Origin: Lysobacterales bacterium
GTDB taxonomy: Bacteria; Pseudomonadota; Gammaproteobacteria; Xanthomonadales; SZUA-5
Direction: 5' to 3'
Assembly (NCBI GenBank): GCA_022844135.1
Contig: JALHMG010000006.1
Coordinates: 62,001-126,000 of the forward strand
Length of the DNA: 64,000 nucleotides
Part shown: positions 26,230 through 35,993 of the stretch, piece after piece
Numbering within the stretch: the first letter of the stretch is position 1
Layout of the letters: the number at the start of each line of letters is the position of its first letter
The notes under the pieces: model-generated
The model's database searches: none
Seen by the model: only the letters and a program-made list of their open reading frames with translations
What the model was told of the DNA's origin: nothing
Made by a program: the position numbers and the translations under genes

Positions 26230-27438
26230 ATGCCGGCCGGAACAGCGCTGGCTCGACACATCGCGATGTGCGAGCGCGTGCAGCGTCTGGGCGAATCGGC
26301 GTTCGCCGAGGAGGGCATCGAGTCGCAATTGCGCCATTGGTTGTTCGGGTTGTGCGATGCGGTCCGTGCGCACGCCGGCATCGTCGCGCTCGGCGCGCGC
26401 GAGTTGCGGATTGTGGCCGGCGTCGGCGGTGCTTTCGAAGTTGGTGCGCTATTGCCGCAGCAGGGCATCGCGGCCAAGGTGCTGTCCGAGCGTGATCTTG
26501 TGCTCGGGGCAGCCATCGAACTCGACCCAACGACGCCGGCGCCATTGCGCGACACGCTGGCCATTGGACTGCCCATTGCGTTTGCAGGGCGCGCGCTGGG
26601 CGTGCTTGCGATTTGGCTGCCGGCGGGCCGCACCTGGCCGGAATCGGAACTGAGCCTGTTGCGTACGGCCATCATCGGCGTCGCCCAACATTTGCACGGC
26701 GCCGAGTTGCTGGCGCGCGAACGTCATCGCAGCGCGCGGTTCGAGCTGATCGCGCAGGTGGCGCGGCTGGTGACCGAGGATGGTGATCGCGACGCCATGT
26801 TGCAGCGTGTGGCCGATGCGATCCACACCACGCTCGGCTATCCAGCCGTTGATATTCCGACGATCGACGACGACGATCGCCAGCACCTGACGATTCGCGT
26901 GCGCGGCGGGCATTACAAACATGCAATCCGCCAAGTCGACAAAGTCCCCTTGAGCCAGGGAATCATGGGTGCCGCGGTGCGCGAGGCGCGTACGCAATGC
27001 GTTAACGATGTCGGCGGCGACGCCCGCTATATCCAGCCGCCCGGTGTCGATCCGCCGCAAGCCGAGCTTGCGGTGCCGATACGCATCGACGGCCGCGTTG
27101 CTGGCGTCATCAACGTCGAAAGCCCGCGCCGCTTCTCGCCGCTGGATGTGACCACGATCGAAACAGTGGCCGAATTTCTCGCCGGGGCACTCAAGAGCAT
27201 GGAGCGTATTGCGCAAACCCGCGTGATCACCGTGGTGCATGAGCGCGAACGCATTGCCAACGATGTCCACAGCAACTTGACGCAGCAGCTTACGCAGATT
27301 CACATGTTGGCCGACACTCTGGAAGCCACCATCGACAGCGATCGGGCGAAGGCGGCACAGCGCTGTCAGCGTCTGCGCGAATTGACGGCCAAGGCGCAAC
27401 GCGACTTGCGCGCGTTGCTGGAGAGATCGCGCCGCTGA
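26230..27438 (+). CDS. Double-GAF protein with histidine-kinase dimerisation helix but no ATPase domain
   Basis: 402 residues. Two GAF-like sensor domains (about 15-165 and 180-345; the second has PLSQGIMGAAVREART and ELAVPIRIDGRVAGVINVES) and then a HisKA_3/NarX-type helical hairpin, ERERIANDVHSNLTQQLTQIHM, with a His in the position that is phosphorylated. It ends after this hairpin, so the HATPase_c domain that would phosphorylate the His is missing. It may dimerise with another kinase, be phosphorylated in trans, or simply sense a ligand. ATG at 26230 was chosen; a TTG at 26173 is in frame. Confidence 0.8.
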   Translation: MPAGTALARHIAMCERVQRLGESAFAEEGIESQLRHWLFGLCDAVRAHAGIVALGARELRIVAGVGGAFEVGALLPQQGIAAKVLSERDLVLGAAIELDPTTPAPLRDTLAIGLPIAFAGRALGVLAIWLPAGRTWPESELSLLRTAIIGVAQHLHGAELLARERHRSARFELIAQVARLVTEDGDRDAMLQRVADAIHTTLGYPAVDIPTIDDDDRQHLTIRVRGGHYKHAIRQVDKVPLSQGIMGAAVREARTQCVNDVGGDARYIQPPGVDPPQAELAVPIRIDGRVAGVINVESPRRFSPLDVTTIETVAEFLAGALKSMERIAQTRVITVVHERERIANDVHSNLTQQLTQIHMLADTLEATIDSDRAKAAQRCQRLRELTAKAQRDLRALLERSRR

Positions 27439-27554
27439 GGTGCGCCGCCGGTCACGAAGTTCGCTTCAGAGACGTCCGACGAGCTGGCACAGGACCGCAT
27501 CGATGGGCGCAGCGAAAACTACGTTTCGCTGCGCCGGCGTGACCTGCTGAACGG

Positions 27555-30500
27555 TTACTGCGGCGGCGTCAGGATCACGATGGGCACGTTGTTGCGCGTC
27601 CACGATCCTGCGTACGAGGCCGGCAAAGTAAAGTTGGTGCTCAACACACCATTGCTGGGCGAAGAGAAAGAGCGCCGCAGTGTGCCGATATTGCGAGCGG
27701 AATCGGCAAAGTCGATCCAGCCACAGCGCGGACAGTGAATGTTGTAGACCACCGTGGGCATATCGCCGGTATCGGTTCCCGAGCCCTCAGTGAGCACCCA
27801 ACGTGGCGTGCCCGTGGCATCGTACAAATAGGTTGCGATGAAATCGCGCGGCGCAGCGCCCGCCAGGAAACTGTCGTAGGTTTGGCCCCAGCCGTCCTCC
27901 TGCGCAAAGAACCAGGTGCCAGTGCGATTCGGCACCGACGGCGCGAGCCCTTGCAAGCTATGGGTGAGCAGCTCGCTGCCACTTTCGCCGGTGTTGTCCA
28001 ACTGGTAGTTGAACAGCACCCGTTCGCTGCCGAGGAAGTGCATGCGCGCCGTGCCAACCGGCGTCAGGTTCACGGTAAACGTCGCGGCATTGACATTGCG
28101 CGTGGCCCGCAACACCGGCGCGACAACCTGATTGTCCTGAACAACGCCAGAGATGATGTACCAGGTCGGTTCGCGTAGCGGCGTGCCCGTGAACCACGCG
28201 GCGAAGAACGTCGGCAGCTCGCCCGGTCTTGGCACCACGTGGGCGACGACGCCATTGCCAGGCCGGCGCGCGTTGAAGAATGCGCCGGGTCTCAGGTTGA
28301 CGGTCGGCAGCAGCGCCGTCGGGCAGTTCTGAATCACCTGACAGTTGCCGTCTGCGCCGATGGTGATGTCTCGGGTTTGACTCAGCACGTTGCCCGAATT
28401 CTCGTCTGCGGTGCCGGCGAAGCCCAAGCGGAAGCGCGAGCCGCATACGGCGGTGGGATCGACTGCAAAAATGGTCGAAGTGCTTTGCGAGGCACCGGAT
28501 GCCACGGCGCCAAGATTGATGACCGGGTTTTCCAATCGGATCTTGGTCAGGTCCGAAGCGGTACCCGGCAGCTTCTGCGGGTGGTAGAAACACACCGAGC
28601 GCTGTGGCGCCAAAGAGGCCTGATTGCAGGAGAAATTCAGCTGCTGTCCGGTCTGGCCGGGATTTAGAATACCCACTGTTGCGCCCGAACCGTTGTTCGG
28701 AATCGCGTTGCGGTACTGGTAAATGATTTGCCAGGTGATCGGATAAACGATGATCTGGAAATCGAAGTTGCCAGCCGGCGGTGTGGTGTTGCTGGTGAAC
28801 GCCCCCATGTTGTTCCACTGGAACACAAGGCATCGCTGATCGACTGGCGCCACTTCGGACGGGCGCGGGCAGCTCGTATACGCGGCAGCACGAAGGCTGC
28901 CGGCGACCAGGTCATCGTGCAGCACCTGCATGCGCCGACCATTGTTGTCGGAATCCGGCGTGATGCCGCAGCCATTGGCCCAGTCACCACCCGTGGTCGC
29001 TTCCGAAGTTCCAAGATAGCCGTTGGTGCTCATCACAACTCTGTCGATGAGCTGTCCGTAGAACTGAAAAGTGTTTTCGCCAGATAGAGGCAGTTGGCCG
29101 GTGCGGCCATCGTCGCTTGCTGCTACCTGGCCCGCTGCAAAAAGCGGTTGTGGATCGGCTTGATTCGTGATGTCGACGAATTGATATCCGCAAACACTAG
29201 ACTGGGCGTTGCTGGTCACGGCATATCCGAACTGATCGCGCGAGGCACCGGCCAGAACGTCCGCCGCCGACTTCGAGTACAGCGATATCGCCTGCGCGGT
29301 GGTGGCGAGCTGGCCATCGTTTACCAGATCGGCCGTCAACCGCCAGCGCTCACCTGGTTCAACTACGGCATCGCCGTCGCCGCAGACTTGCGTCGGCGCA
29401 CTGAACGCCGCCGCTGGCCGAATGCGATGCGAGGTAACGACCATTGCGCGCTGTACAGTGACTTCGCAGCCGGCCCCGTCGCGAACGCGCACGCTGGCAT
29501 TGAACGACTGTTCGCGGTTGTAGCGCGCGATTACCGTGGGCGTGGTTTGGGTCTTGTCGATGTTGCCATCGCCGTCGATATCGAAGGCGTAGGTGTAGCC
29601 GCTGCCGCTGCCGCCGCTGGCGGCGGCGGTGTAGCTCACATCGCTGCCAGCGGCGACGGGCGAGGTCGCTGTCAGCGTCACCGTCGGTGCGCTGCAGGTG
29701 CCGGTGCCGTCGAGGGTTTGCGGCGCGGCGCCGCCCGGATCGAGATGATCGCGCAGGCGTGAATTGGCGGAGCCGTTACCTTCCCATGACACGGCAAGCC
29801 TTCCGTACCAGTCCGGCCGCGTATCGGTGCATGAGGCATAACCACCGTGCAACTGGCCAATGATCCGCCGCTCCGGCGAGAACAAGGCACTGCCCGATGA
29901 TCCCTCTTCCGTGGTGCCAACGTCCCAGCGATTCACACGCCAGTGGCTGGTTGCGCTCGGCCAAGTCGCGTTGGGGCAGCCCTGTCCGGCATCGCAGATC
30001 AAGTAACCGCTGATGCTTAACGGGTTGTTCTCGAACGAGATGCGCTTTTCGTGGCCTTGCGGATGATGAATAGTCGTCGCCGCGATCGGCGCCGTGTCGC
30101 GTCGGTCCCAGCCCGCCCAGTAGGGATTGGCCGCCGCAGGCGGCGCCTGGTTCAAGCGCAGCAGCGTGAAGTCCGAGGTGCTGAACGTCGACAGCAGCGT
30201 CGTGCCCGACTGATTCGGCAAGCTGGCGCTGACCGGCACTTGCACGCCATTCGCTGCGCTGCCCACCGCGCGGCAGGTGCTGCTTTGGTAATTCCAATAG
30301 ACCACCACGGTTGCTGCCGTGGCTTGCGAGACCCCGCAGTGATTAGCAGTCAGAAACAGCGGTTCGCGCGTGCTGCCAACCCGGTTAATCAGCGTGCCCG
30401 TGCAAAGGAAACGCGAGGGCGTGCCGCCGCCCGAGAAGGCATAGGCACCGACCGCGTTGATTTCGTTGCGCCACGGATCGCCCTGCGAGCAGATCGTGTC

Positions 30501-31049
30501 GACATTGCAGGTGCCGGATTTTTCGCCCGCGCCGCGCATCTGCCGATAGCCGTGGCCGACACCATCGAGCTGCAGCTTCAGGTACGGCAACTGCAGCGCA
30601 TCGATGGTCAGCTCCAGCACCGCCTGATCGCCTGGGATGATCGGCAGCCAAAGCCCGCCTTCGCGCGGGTTGTGCGCGTCAGTGTAAGGCCCGTGTGAAA
30701 ACTCACCATCGACGCTGCGGAACTTCAGCTCGGCGCCTTGCGGCAAGAAGAACTCGCGGAAACCGACATCGATGCTGACGGCATCGCTGGCGCTGATCGG
30801 CAGTGTCCAGCGCAGGCGCCCGTCTTGCAGTGTTTGCCACTGCCCGCCGCCGGATTTGTCCGCATTCGCCTGGACGGAACTGGCGTCCTGGATGATCGCG
30901 TAGCGATGCGGCTGAAGGCTTTGCGCGTTCTTGCCATCCTCGGCGGCCAGCGCTGCCGTGTCCAGCGCTCCGAAGTTGAGTGCCCGCGGTGCGGCGGCGT
31001 GGGCACCGTGGGCGACGAGCAATGCAATTGCCAGCGAAAGTGTACGCAT
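27555..31049 (-). CDS. Large secreted trypsin-like (lysyl endopeptidase-like) protease
   Basis: 1164 residues. AAGGAG lies 9 nt upstream of the ATG at 31049. Signal peptide ...AHGAHAA, a pro-region, then a chymotrypsin-fold domain with FLTANHCGVS (His), SDFTLLRLN (Asp) and GTTEEGSSGSALFSPE (Ser), close to Lysobacter/Achromobacter lysyl endopeptidases. The middle has a PKD-like segment (YAFDIDGDGNIDKTQT) and an S-layer-like region with several Cys. The C-terminal about 250 residues have repeated W-Y/F motifs (FFAAWFTG, TWFFAQEDGWGQTYD). Probably exported by the type II system whose gspC/gspD lie upstream in the window. Confidence 0.88.
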   Translation of the reverse strand: MRTLSLAIALLVAHGAHAAAPRALNFGALDTAALAAEDGKNAQSLQPHRYAIIQDASSVQANADKSGGGQWQTLQDGRLRWTLPISASDAVSIDVGFREFFLPQGAELKFRSVDGEFSHGPYTDAHNPREGGLWLPIIPGDQAVLELTIDALQLPYLKLQLDGVGHGYRQMRGAGEKSGTCNVDTICSQGDPWRNEINAVGAYAFSGGGTPSRFLCTGTLINRVGSTREPLFLTANHCGVSQATAATVVVYWNYQSSTCRAVGSAANGVQVPVSASLPNQSGTTLLSTFSTSDFTLLRLNQAPPAAANPYWAGWDRRDTAPIAATTIHHPQGHEKRISFENNPLSISGYLICDAGQGCPNATWPSATSHWRVNRWDVGTTEEGSSGSALFSPERRIIGQLHGGYASCTDTRPDWYGRLAVSWEGNGSANSRLRDHLDPGGAAPQTLDGTGTCSAPTVTLTATSPVAAGSDVSYTAAASGGSGSGYTYAFDIDGDGNIDKTQTTPTVIARYNREQSFNASVRVRDGAGCEVTVQRAMVVTSHRIRPAAAFSAPTQVCGDGDAVVEPGERWRLTADLVNDGQLATTAQAISLYSKSAADVLAGASRDQFGYAVTSNAQSSVCGYQFVDITNQADPQPLFAAGQVAASDDGRTGQLPLSGENTFQFYGQLIDRVVMSTNGYLGTSEATTGGDWANGCGITPDSDNNGRRMQVLHDDLVAGSLRAAAYTSCPRPSEVAPVDQRCLVFQWNNMGAFTSNTTPPAGNFDFQIIVYPITWQIIYQYRNAIPNNGSGATVGILNPGQTGQQLNFSCNQASLAPQRSVCFYHPQKLPGTASDLTKIRLENPVINLGAVASGASQSTSTIFAVDPTAVCGSRFRLGFAGTADENSGNVLSQTRDITIGADGNCQVIQNCPTALLPTVNLRPGAFFNARRPGNGVVAHVVPRPGELPTFFAAWFTGTPLREPTWYIISGVVQDNQVVAPVLRATRNVNAATFTVNLTPVGTARMHFLGSERVLFNYQLDNTGESGSELLTHSLQGLAPSVPNRTGTWFFAQEDGWGQTYDSFLAGAAPRDFIATYLYDATGTPRWVLTEGSGTDTGDMPTVVYNIHCPRCGWIDFADSARNIGTLRRSFSSPSNGVLSTNFTLPASYAGSWTRNNVPIVILTPPQ

Positions 31050-31124
31050 GAGTGGCTCCTTCAAGCTCAATGAGCAGAAGGCTACACTGGCGGTCGATTC
31101 AGTTGTTAAGCCAGGTGCGCGGCT

Positions 31125-31778
31125 TCACACATTGGCGTTCAAGCCTGCGAGACGCTCGGGAGTACCCACGTCCGTCCATGCGCCGCAAAAATGCTCGCCC
31201 GTAACGATGCCGAAGTCCATCGCCTCTTTCAGAATGGGCGCTAGCGGATAGCGGCCGTCGGGGAAATGCGAAATCAACTCGGGCCGGTACACGCCGATGC
31301 CGGCGAAGGTCAGACGCCGACTGCCGCAGACATGCACGCGCTCGCCGTCGAAGGCGAAATCGCCGCGCGGATGGTGCGGCGGGTTGTCGATCAGAACCAG
31401 ATGAGCCAGGCCCACCGGAACACTCAGGCGCGCATAGTCGAAATCGGTGTAGATATCGGCGTTGGTGGCGATGAACGGATCGGCGCCGAGCAAAGCTAAA
31501 GCGCGGCGCATGCCACCGCCGGTTTCCAACGGCTCAGGACCTTCGTGCGAATAGCGGATGTCGACACCGAAGCGCTCGCCTGTACCCAACCGCTGCGGCA
31601 ACTGCTCACCCAACCAACCGGTATTGATCACGATTCGCAGAATGCCGGCGCGCTTTAGCGCCGCGATGTGATACTCGATCAGCGGCTTGCCGCGAACTTC
31701 GAGCAGCGCCTTGGGCGTGCGCTCGGTCAGCGGACGCATCCGCTCGCCTTTGCCCGCAGCGAAAATCAGTGCGTTCAC
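31125..31778 (-). CDS. murU: N-acetylmuramate alpha-1-phosphate uridylyltransferase (MurU-like)
   Basis: 217 residues, a nucleotidyltransferase that makes UDP-MurNAc from MurNAc-1-phosphate in cell-wall recycling. N-terminus [27 protein letters not shown] carries the UTP-binding loop and Lys, [12 protein letters not shown] and [14 protein letters not shown] the sugar-binding and metal Asp, and [14 protein letters not shown] the C-terminal motif. The GTG start overlaps the leuD stop (GTGA). In pseudomonads murU follows amgK; here it follows leuD. MupP is at 51466, so two of the recycling steps are in the window. A related sugar-1-P nucleotidyltransferase is the alternative. Confidence 0.82.
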   Translation of the reverse strand: MNALIFAAGKGERMRPLTERTPKALLEVRGKPLIEYHIAALKRAGILRIVINTGWLGEQLPQRLGTGERFGVDIRYSHEGPEPLETGGGMRRALALLGADPFIATNADIYTDFDYARLSVPVGLAHLVLIDNPPHHPRGDFAFDGERVHVCGSRRLTFAGIGVYRPELISHFPDGRYPLAPILKEAMDFGIVTGEHFCGAWTDVGTPERLAGLNANV

Positions 31779-32347
31779 GCAGCGCGCGCCGACTCGAACG
31801 CGGCAATCGCCTCGTCCTGCGCCAGCAAATAACCGAGCTGATCGACACCCATCATCAGACAGCGCCGCGCAAAAGCGTCGAGCGCGAAACGTGTCGACCA
31901 CCCATCGGGACCCAGGATGGTCATCGTCTCCAGATCGATGCGCAACTCGATGCGCGGGTGCGCCAGCAGGAATGCGTGCGCAGCGGGATCGACGACGATC
32001 GCCAACAGGCCGTTCTTGAGCGCATTGCTGCGAAAGATGTCGGCGATCTCGCTTGAAATCACGGCGCGAAAACCGAAGTCCAGCAGCGCCCATGGCGCAT
32101 GCTCGCGCGACGAGCCGCAGCCGAAGTTGTTTCCGGCAACCAGAATCGCGTGACCTGCAGCCTCGGTATTCAATGGGTGCGCGGTCGCCGCGCCGTTGGC
32201 AGCGAACCGCCAGTCGTAGAACGCCGCGCGCCCAAGCCCAGAGCGCTCGGTCGTGGTCAAAAACCGCGCTGGAATAATCTGGTCGGTGTCGATGTTGTCT
32301 TCGCGAAGTACAAAGGTCGTCGCGCGGAGCTGGGTGATGGGTTGCAT
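31775..32347 (-). CDS. leuD: 3-isopropylmalate dehydratase small subunit
   Basis: 190 residues, the swivelling domain of isopropylmalate isomerase that works with LeuC in leucine synthesis. Seen: [13 protein letters not shown], the [17 protein letters not shown] motif and [11 protein letters not shown]. Start ATG 32347. Unlike most leuCD pairs, a 246-bp spacer full of GGTTCTT repeats separates it from leuC; reading it in frame upstream would translate the repeat, so the near ATG is preferred. The stop overlaps the murU GTG. Confidence 0.95.
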   Translation of the reverse strand: MQPITQLRATTFVLREDNIDTDQIIPARFLTTTERSGLGRAAFYDWRFAANGAATAHPLNTEAAGHAILVAGNNFGCGSSREHAPWALLDFGFRAVISSEIADIFRSNALKNGLLAIVVDPAAHAFLLAHPRIELRIDLETMTILGPDGWSTRFALDAFARRCLMMGVDQLGYLLAQDEAIAAFESARAA

Positions 32348-32350
32348 GCT

Positions 32351-32593
32351 GGTTCTTGGTTCTTGGTTCTTGGTTCTTGGTTCTTGGTTCTTGGTTCTTG
32401 GTTCTTGTTTAGCGGTTAGCGGCTGATGGTTGATGGGCGCAACTCCGTCTCTGTGCGGAAATCGCTTGTCTGGTACGCGGACCCCTGGTCGCATCCAGCA
32501 GACTCGAGGCCCGAGCATGCGGACCATGGGTCCGCGTATCAGCAAGCAGGTCTCGTTCCAAACACCGAGAACCACGAACCGAAGACCAAGAAC
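32351..32593. repeat. GGTTCTT tandem array with inverted right arm between leuC and leuD
   Basis: Eight perfect GGTTCTT copies at 32351-32406, then inner palindromes GCGGACCATGGGTCCGC (32519-32535) with an inverted partner near 32475 (GCGGACCCC), then degenerate AAGAACC-type units at about 32568-32594 ending at the leuC stop. The outer arms could pair. A compound element with the same two motifs appears near 39011-39032. Confidence 0.8.
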
Positions 32594-33979
32594 CTACACG
32601 CCGTTCGGGACCGACAAAGCGCCCGCCACCGCACTCGCCGCCGCCACGGCGGGACTAGCCAGGATCGTGCGCGCGCCCTTGCCCTGTCGACCTTCGAAAT
32701 TTCGATTGCTGGTGCTCACTGCGAGCTGGCCCGGCGCGACGATATCGCCATTCATAGCGATGCACATCGAGCAGCCGGGTTCGCGCCATTCGGCTCCGGC
32801 CGCTAAAAAAACATCGTGCAACCCCTCAGCCTCGGCATCGCGCTTGACTTTATCGGAGCCGGGTACCACCAGCATGCGCACGCGCGGGTGCACGCGCTGG
32901 CCCTTCAGCTCATTGGCGGCGGCGCGCAGATCGCTCAGGCGGCCGTTGGTGCAACTGCCGATAAACACCACATCGATTGGGCGTCCGACCAGCGCCTGTC
33001 CGGCGTCCCAACCCATATAGCGACGGGCCTTGTCGAACTGCGCATCGTCACCGCTGGGAACTGATTCGCTTAAGCTCGCGCCCATGCCCGGATGCGTCCC
33101 CCAGGTCACCGTTGGCGCAATATCCGCAGCCTCGATATGCACCTGCCGATCGAACTTCGCATCGGCGTCGCTGACCAGTGCGCGCCAGCGCGCGACAGCC
33201 GCGTCCCATGCGGCACCCTTTGGCGCGCGGGGGCGATTCTGCAGGTAGGCGAAGGTCACGTCGTCGGGCGCCACCATGCCGCAGCGCGCACCGGCTTCGA
33301 TGGACATATTGCACAAGGTCATGCGCCCATCCATATCGAGACTGCGGATGGCGCTGCCGCGATATTCGATGGCGTAACCGGTGCCGCCTTCGACGCCGAT
33401 AGTGCGAATGATGTGCAGGATCACGTCTTTGGCGCTGATGCCCGGGCGGAGTTGGCCCTCGACATTGATCGCCATGGTTTTCGGCTTGCGCTGCAGCAAA
33501 CACTGGCTCGCGAGCACGTGGCCCACTTCGCTGGTGCCGATGCCAAAAGCGATCGCGCCAAATGCGCCGTGGGTGGAGGTGTGGCTATCGCCGCAAACGA
33601 TGGTCATCCCGGGCTGCGTGGCGCCCTGCTCGGGTCCGACCACGTGCACGATGCCGCGCTGGCCGGAGCCAAAGTCCAACAGTTCCACGCCAAACGTCGC
33701 CGCGTTTTCGCGCAGCGTCGCCACCTGATGTTTCGCCTCGTCGGTCACGTATGGCAATTCGCCGTTGACCGATGGCAAGGTTGGCGTCGAATGATCGAGC
33801 GTTGCCAGCGTGCGATCCGGTCGCCGCAACTTCAATCCTCGCGATGCCAGCTCAGAGAACGCTTGCGGGCTGGTGACCTCATGCACCAGGTGCAAGTCGA
33901 TGTAGAGCACGGCCGGAGCTTCCGGCGTTTCCGGCACCACAACGTGCTGCTGCCAGACTTTGTCGAATAGCGTAGTCAT
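32594..33979 (-). CDS. leuC: 3-isopropylmalate dehydratase large subunit
   Basis: 461 residues, the Fe-S aconitase-type subunit that with LeuD isomerises 2- to 3-isopropylmalate. Seen: [31 protein letters not shown] (cluster Cys), and [13 protein letters not shown] (two cluster Cys). Length is normal. It follows leuA after a 241-bp gap with a palindrome (GTCGCGCC/GGCGCGAC, 33999-34016) and an octamer element. Confidence 0.96.
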   Translation of the reverse strand: MTTLFDKVWQQHVVVPETPEAPAVLYIDLHLVHEVTSPQAFSELASRGLKLRRPDRTLATLDHSTPTLPSVNGELPYVTDEAKHQVATLRENAATFGVELLDFGSGQRGIVHVVGPEQGATQPGMTIVCGDSHTSTHGAFGAIAFGIGTSEVGHVLASQCLLQRKPKTMAINVEGQLRPGISAKDVILHIIRTIGVEGGTGYAIEYRGSAIRSLDMDGRMTLCNMSIEAGARCGMVAPDDVTFAYLQNRPRAPKGAAWDAAVARWRALVSDADAKFDRQVHIEAADIAPTVTWGTHPGMGASLSESVPSGDDAQFDKARRYMGWDAGQALVGRPIDVVFIGSCTNGRLSDLRAAANELKGQRVHPRVRMLVVPGSDKVKRDAEAEGLHDVFLAAGAEWREPGCSMCIAMNGDIVAPGQLAVSTSNRNFEGRQGKGARTILASPAVAAASAVAGALSVPNGV

Positions 33980-34066
33980 TCATCGTTCCTACCGTGGGTC
34001 GCGCCATGGCGCGACGCTTTCTCGAGATCCCAACTTGAAGCGGAGTAGACGCGAAAGCGCCTGGTT

Positions 34067-34162
34067 CACACGAAGACACGAAGAAAACCGTCGAATCTGC
34101 TCGCTTCGTACCTTCGCTTTTCCTTCGCGTCTTCGCGTCTTCGGGTCTTCGGGTCTTCGTGC
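34067..34162. repeat. Octamer CTTCG element with inverted arms between leuA and leuC
   Basis: The left arm (about 34067-34085) reads CACACGAAGACACGAAG. The right arm has five 8-bp units at 34123-34162: CTTCGCGT twice, CTTCGGGT twice, then CTTCGTGC. The units are complementary in direction to the left arm. A separate 18-bp palindrome lies at 33999-34016. Confidence 0.75.
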
Positions 34163-34220
34163 GAAATGGCTCTAATTGGCGCGCCAGTAAGTGAAAACTC
34201 GCGGTTGCGCCCCTAAGCGA

Positions 34221-35771
34221 TCAGGCCGCTTCCGCCAGCGCCTCGCGCGCCCGCACCTTGATCAGCCGATTGGCCACGTCCAGATACGCCAGCGCGCTGG
34301 CTTCCAGTATGTCCGTGGACGTACCACGACCGACGTGCTCCTGGCCGTTCCACTCGGCCTCCACGGTCGCCTGGCCTTGCGCATCGCTGCCGAAGGAAAT
34401 ACTGCGAATGTGGAAACTCTTGAGCGTGATCTCGGCGCCGATAGCGCGCGACAGCGCGCGGAACAGCGCATCCACCGGGCCATCGCCAACCGCCGCCTCA
34501 CAAACCTCGCGACCATCGGGTGTGGCCAGGCGCACGCTCGCCGTGGGCATCCGCGTCTCGCCGGTTGCGCTTTGTATCGACAGACTCTTCAGAATGAAGC
34601 TCGATGCCGCGCCGCCGGTAATGCCGAGCACAATCGCCTCAAGATCGGCATCGTAAATCTCTTTCTTCTTGTCGGCGAGCGCCTTGAACGCGGTGAACAC
34701 TTTGTCGGTTTCGGCATCCTCCAAGCGATAGCCCATGCGCGTCAATCGATCCTTCAGCGCATGGCGACCGGAGTGTTTGCCGAGCACCAGCTCACTCTTG
34801 CTCAGTCCCACATCCTCGGGATTCATGATCTCGTAGGTCTGGCGATGTTTGAGCATGCCGTGCTGATGGATACCGGACTCGTGGGCGAAAGCGTTCTCGC
34901 CGACGATCGCCTTGTTGCGCTGCACTTGCTGGCCGGTGATGTTCTGCAGCAAACGGGAGGTCGGATAGATCTTGGTCGTGTCGATGCCGGTGATCAGGCC
35001 GTAGCACTCGTAGCGGGTGCGCAGCACCATCACCAACTCTTCCAGAGCCGCATTGCCGGCGCGTTCGCCGATGCCGTTGACCGTGCACTCCACCTGACGA
35101 GCACCGCCTTCCAGTGCAGCCAGCGAATTCGCCACAGCCAGACCCAGATCGTTGTGGCAATGACAGGAGAAAATCACATTCTCGGCGCCGCGCACTTCGC
35201 GCTTCAAGCGCGCAAACAGTTCGCGAACTTCATCGGGGGTGCTGTATCCCACGGTGTCCGGCACGTTCACGGTACGCGCACCCGCAGCGATCACGGCCGA
35301 GAAGATCTCGACCAGATACTCAGGCTCGGTGCGGATCGCATCCTCGGCTGAAAACTCGACGTCATCGACATAGCGCCGCGCCAGTTCCACGGCGGCCACC
35401 GCGCCGGCGAGCACCTGCTCCTTATCCATATTGAGCTTATGCAAACGATGCAGCGGGCTGGTGGAGATGAATGTATGGATGCGCGGCCTTTCGGCTTTCT
35501 CGACCGCTCGCGCGCAAGCCTCGATATCGCCCTTGGTGGCTCGCGCCAGGCCGGCGATCGATGCACCACGCACTTCTGAGGCGATGCCGAACACCGCCTG
35601 GAAATCATCGGGACTTGCCGATGGGAAACCGGCTTCGATCACATCGACGCCAAGTTCGGCGAGCTGATGCGCCAAACGGCGCTTGCCGCGCGGGTCCATC
35701 GAGAACCCAGGAGCCTGCTCGCCATCGCGCAGGGAAGTGTCGAACACATAGACCCGGTTGTCGCTTGCCAT
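34221..35771 (-). CDS. leuA: 2-isopropylmalate synthase
   Basis: 516 residues, first enzyme of leucine synthesis (2-oxoisovalerate plus acetyl-CoA). N-terminal TIM barrel with VFDTSLRDGEQAPG and the HCHNDLGLAVANS metal-binding stretch, then the C-terminal LeuA allosteric domain that binds leucine. Start ATG 35771; the codons upstream belong to the attenuator region. First gene of leuA-leuC-leuD-murU; leuB is not in the window. Confidence 0.95.
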   Translation of the reverse strand: MASDNRVYVFDTSLRDGEQAPGFSMDPRGKRRLAHQLAELGVDVIEAGFPSASPDDFQAVFGIASEVRGASIAGLARATKGDIEACARAVEKAERPRIHTFISTSPLHRLHKLNMDKEQVLAGAVAAVELARRYVDDVEFSAEDAIRTEPEYLVEIFSAVIAAGARTVNVPDTVGYSTPDEVRELFARLKREVRGAENVIFSCHCHNDLGLAVANSLAALEGGARQVECTVNGIGERAGNAALEELVMVLRTRYECYGLITGIDTTKIYPTSRLLQNITGQQVQRNKAIVGENAFAHESGIHQHGMLKHRQTYEIMNPEDVGLSKSELVLGKHSGRHALKDRLTRMGYRLEDAETDKVFTAFKALADKKKEIYDADLEAIVLGITGGAASSFILKSLSIQSATGETRMPTASVRLATPDGREVCEAAVGDGPVDALFRALSRAIGAEITLKSFHIRSISFGSDAQGQATVEAEWNGQEHVGRGTSTDILEASALAYLDVANRLIKVRAREALAEAA

Positions 35772-35797
35772 AGCATTGTTCCAGTGAGCGCCAAAAG

Positions 35798-35834
35798 AAA
35801 AGCCCCGCCTCGTTGACCGAGATGCGGGGCTTTG
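35798..35834 (-). terminator. Attenuator terminator upstream of leuA
   Basis: On the minus strand AAAGCCCCGC pairs with GCGGGGCTTTT, separated by a loop of about 15 nt, followed by CTTTT. It lies between the leader peptide stop (35863) and the leuA ATG (35771), the position of an amino-acid attenuator. The stem is strong and the T-rich end present. Confidence 0.8.
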
Positions 35835-35862
35835 AGAATCTTGCTTCCTCGTTGCCGTTAAG

Positions 35863-35937
35863 TTAATCCGCCCGGCAGCCACACACCTCGCGCGTTGGCG
35901 ATAGAAGTCGAAGCGCGAGGCCGATCGAGTTCGTCAT
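35863..35937 (-). CDS. leuL: Leucine-rich leader peptide of the leuA attenuator
   Basis: 24 codons starting ATG ACG AAC TCG, then a leucine-dense core GLALRLL encoded CTC-GCG-CTT-CGA-CTT-CTA, ending TAA. Four of six consecutive codons around the middle are leucine (Leu7, 9, 11, 12), the hallmark of translation-coupled attenuation. A promoter-like -35/-10 precedes it and a terminator follows. Too short to be found by length alone; the three-part layout is the evidence. Confidence 0.75.
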   Translation of the reverse strand: MTNSIGLALRLLSPTREVCGCRAD

Positions 35938-35963
35938 GGTGCGGTGCGTCAGAAGGTGTGCGC

Positions 35964-35993
35964 AGTGTCGGCGAGCTTGGTTGGAGTTGTCAA
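35964..35993 (-). promoter_or_regulatory. Promoter for the leu leader
   Basis: Minus strand: TTGACA (consensus -35, 35993-35988), an 18-nt spacer, then GACACT (35969-35964) as a weak -10. Transcription would begin about 20 nt before the leader peptide ATG. Confidence 0.45.

Noticed and set aside
32351-32406. Possible CRISPR array
   Set aside because: Direct 7-bp tandem repeat without spacers and no cas genes.
32348-32575. N-terminal extension of leuD through the GGTTCTT repeat
   Set aside because: Family start is the ATG at 32347; the extension is repeat-encoded.
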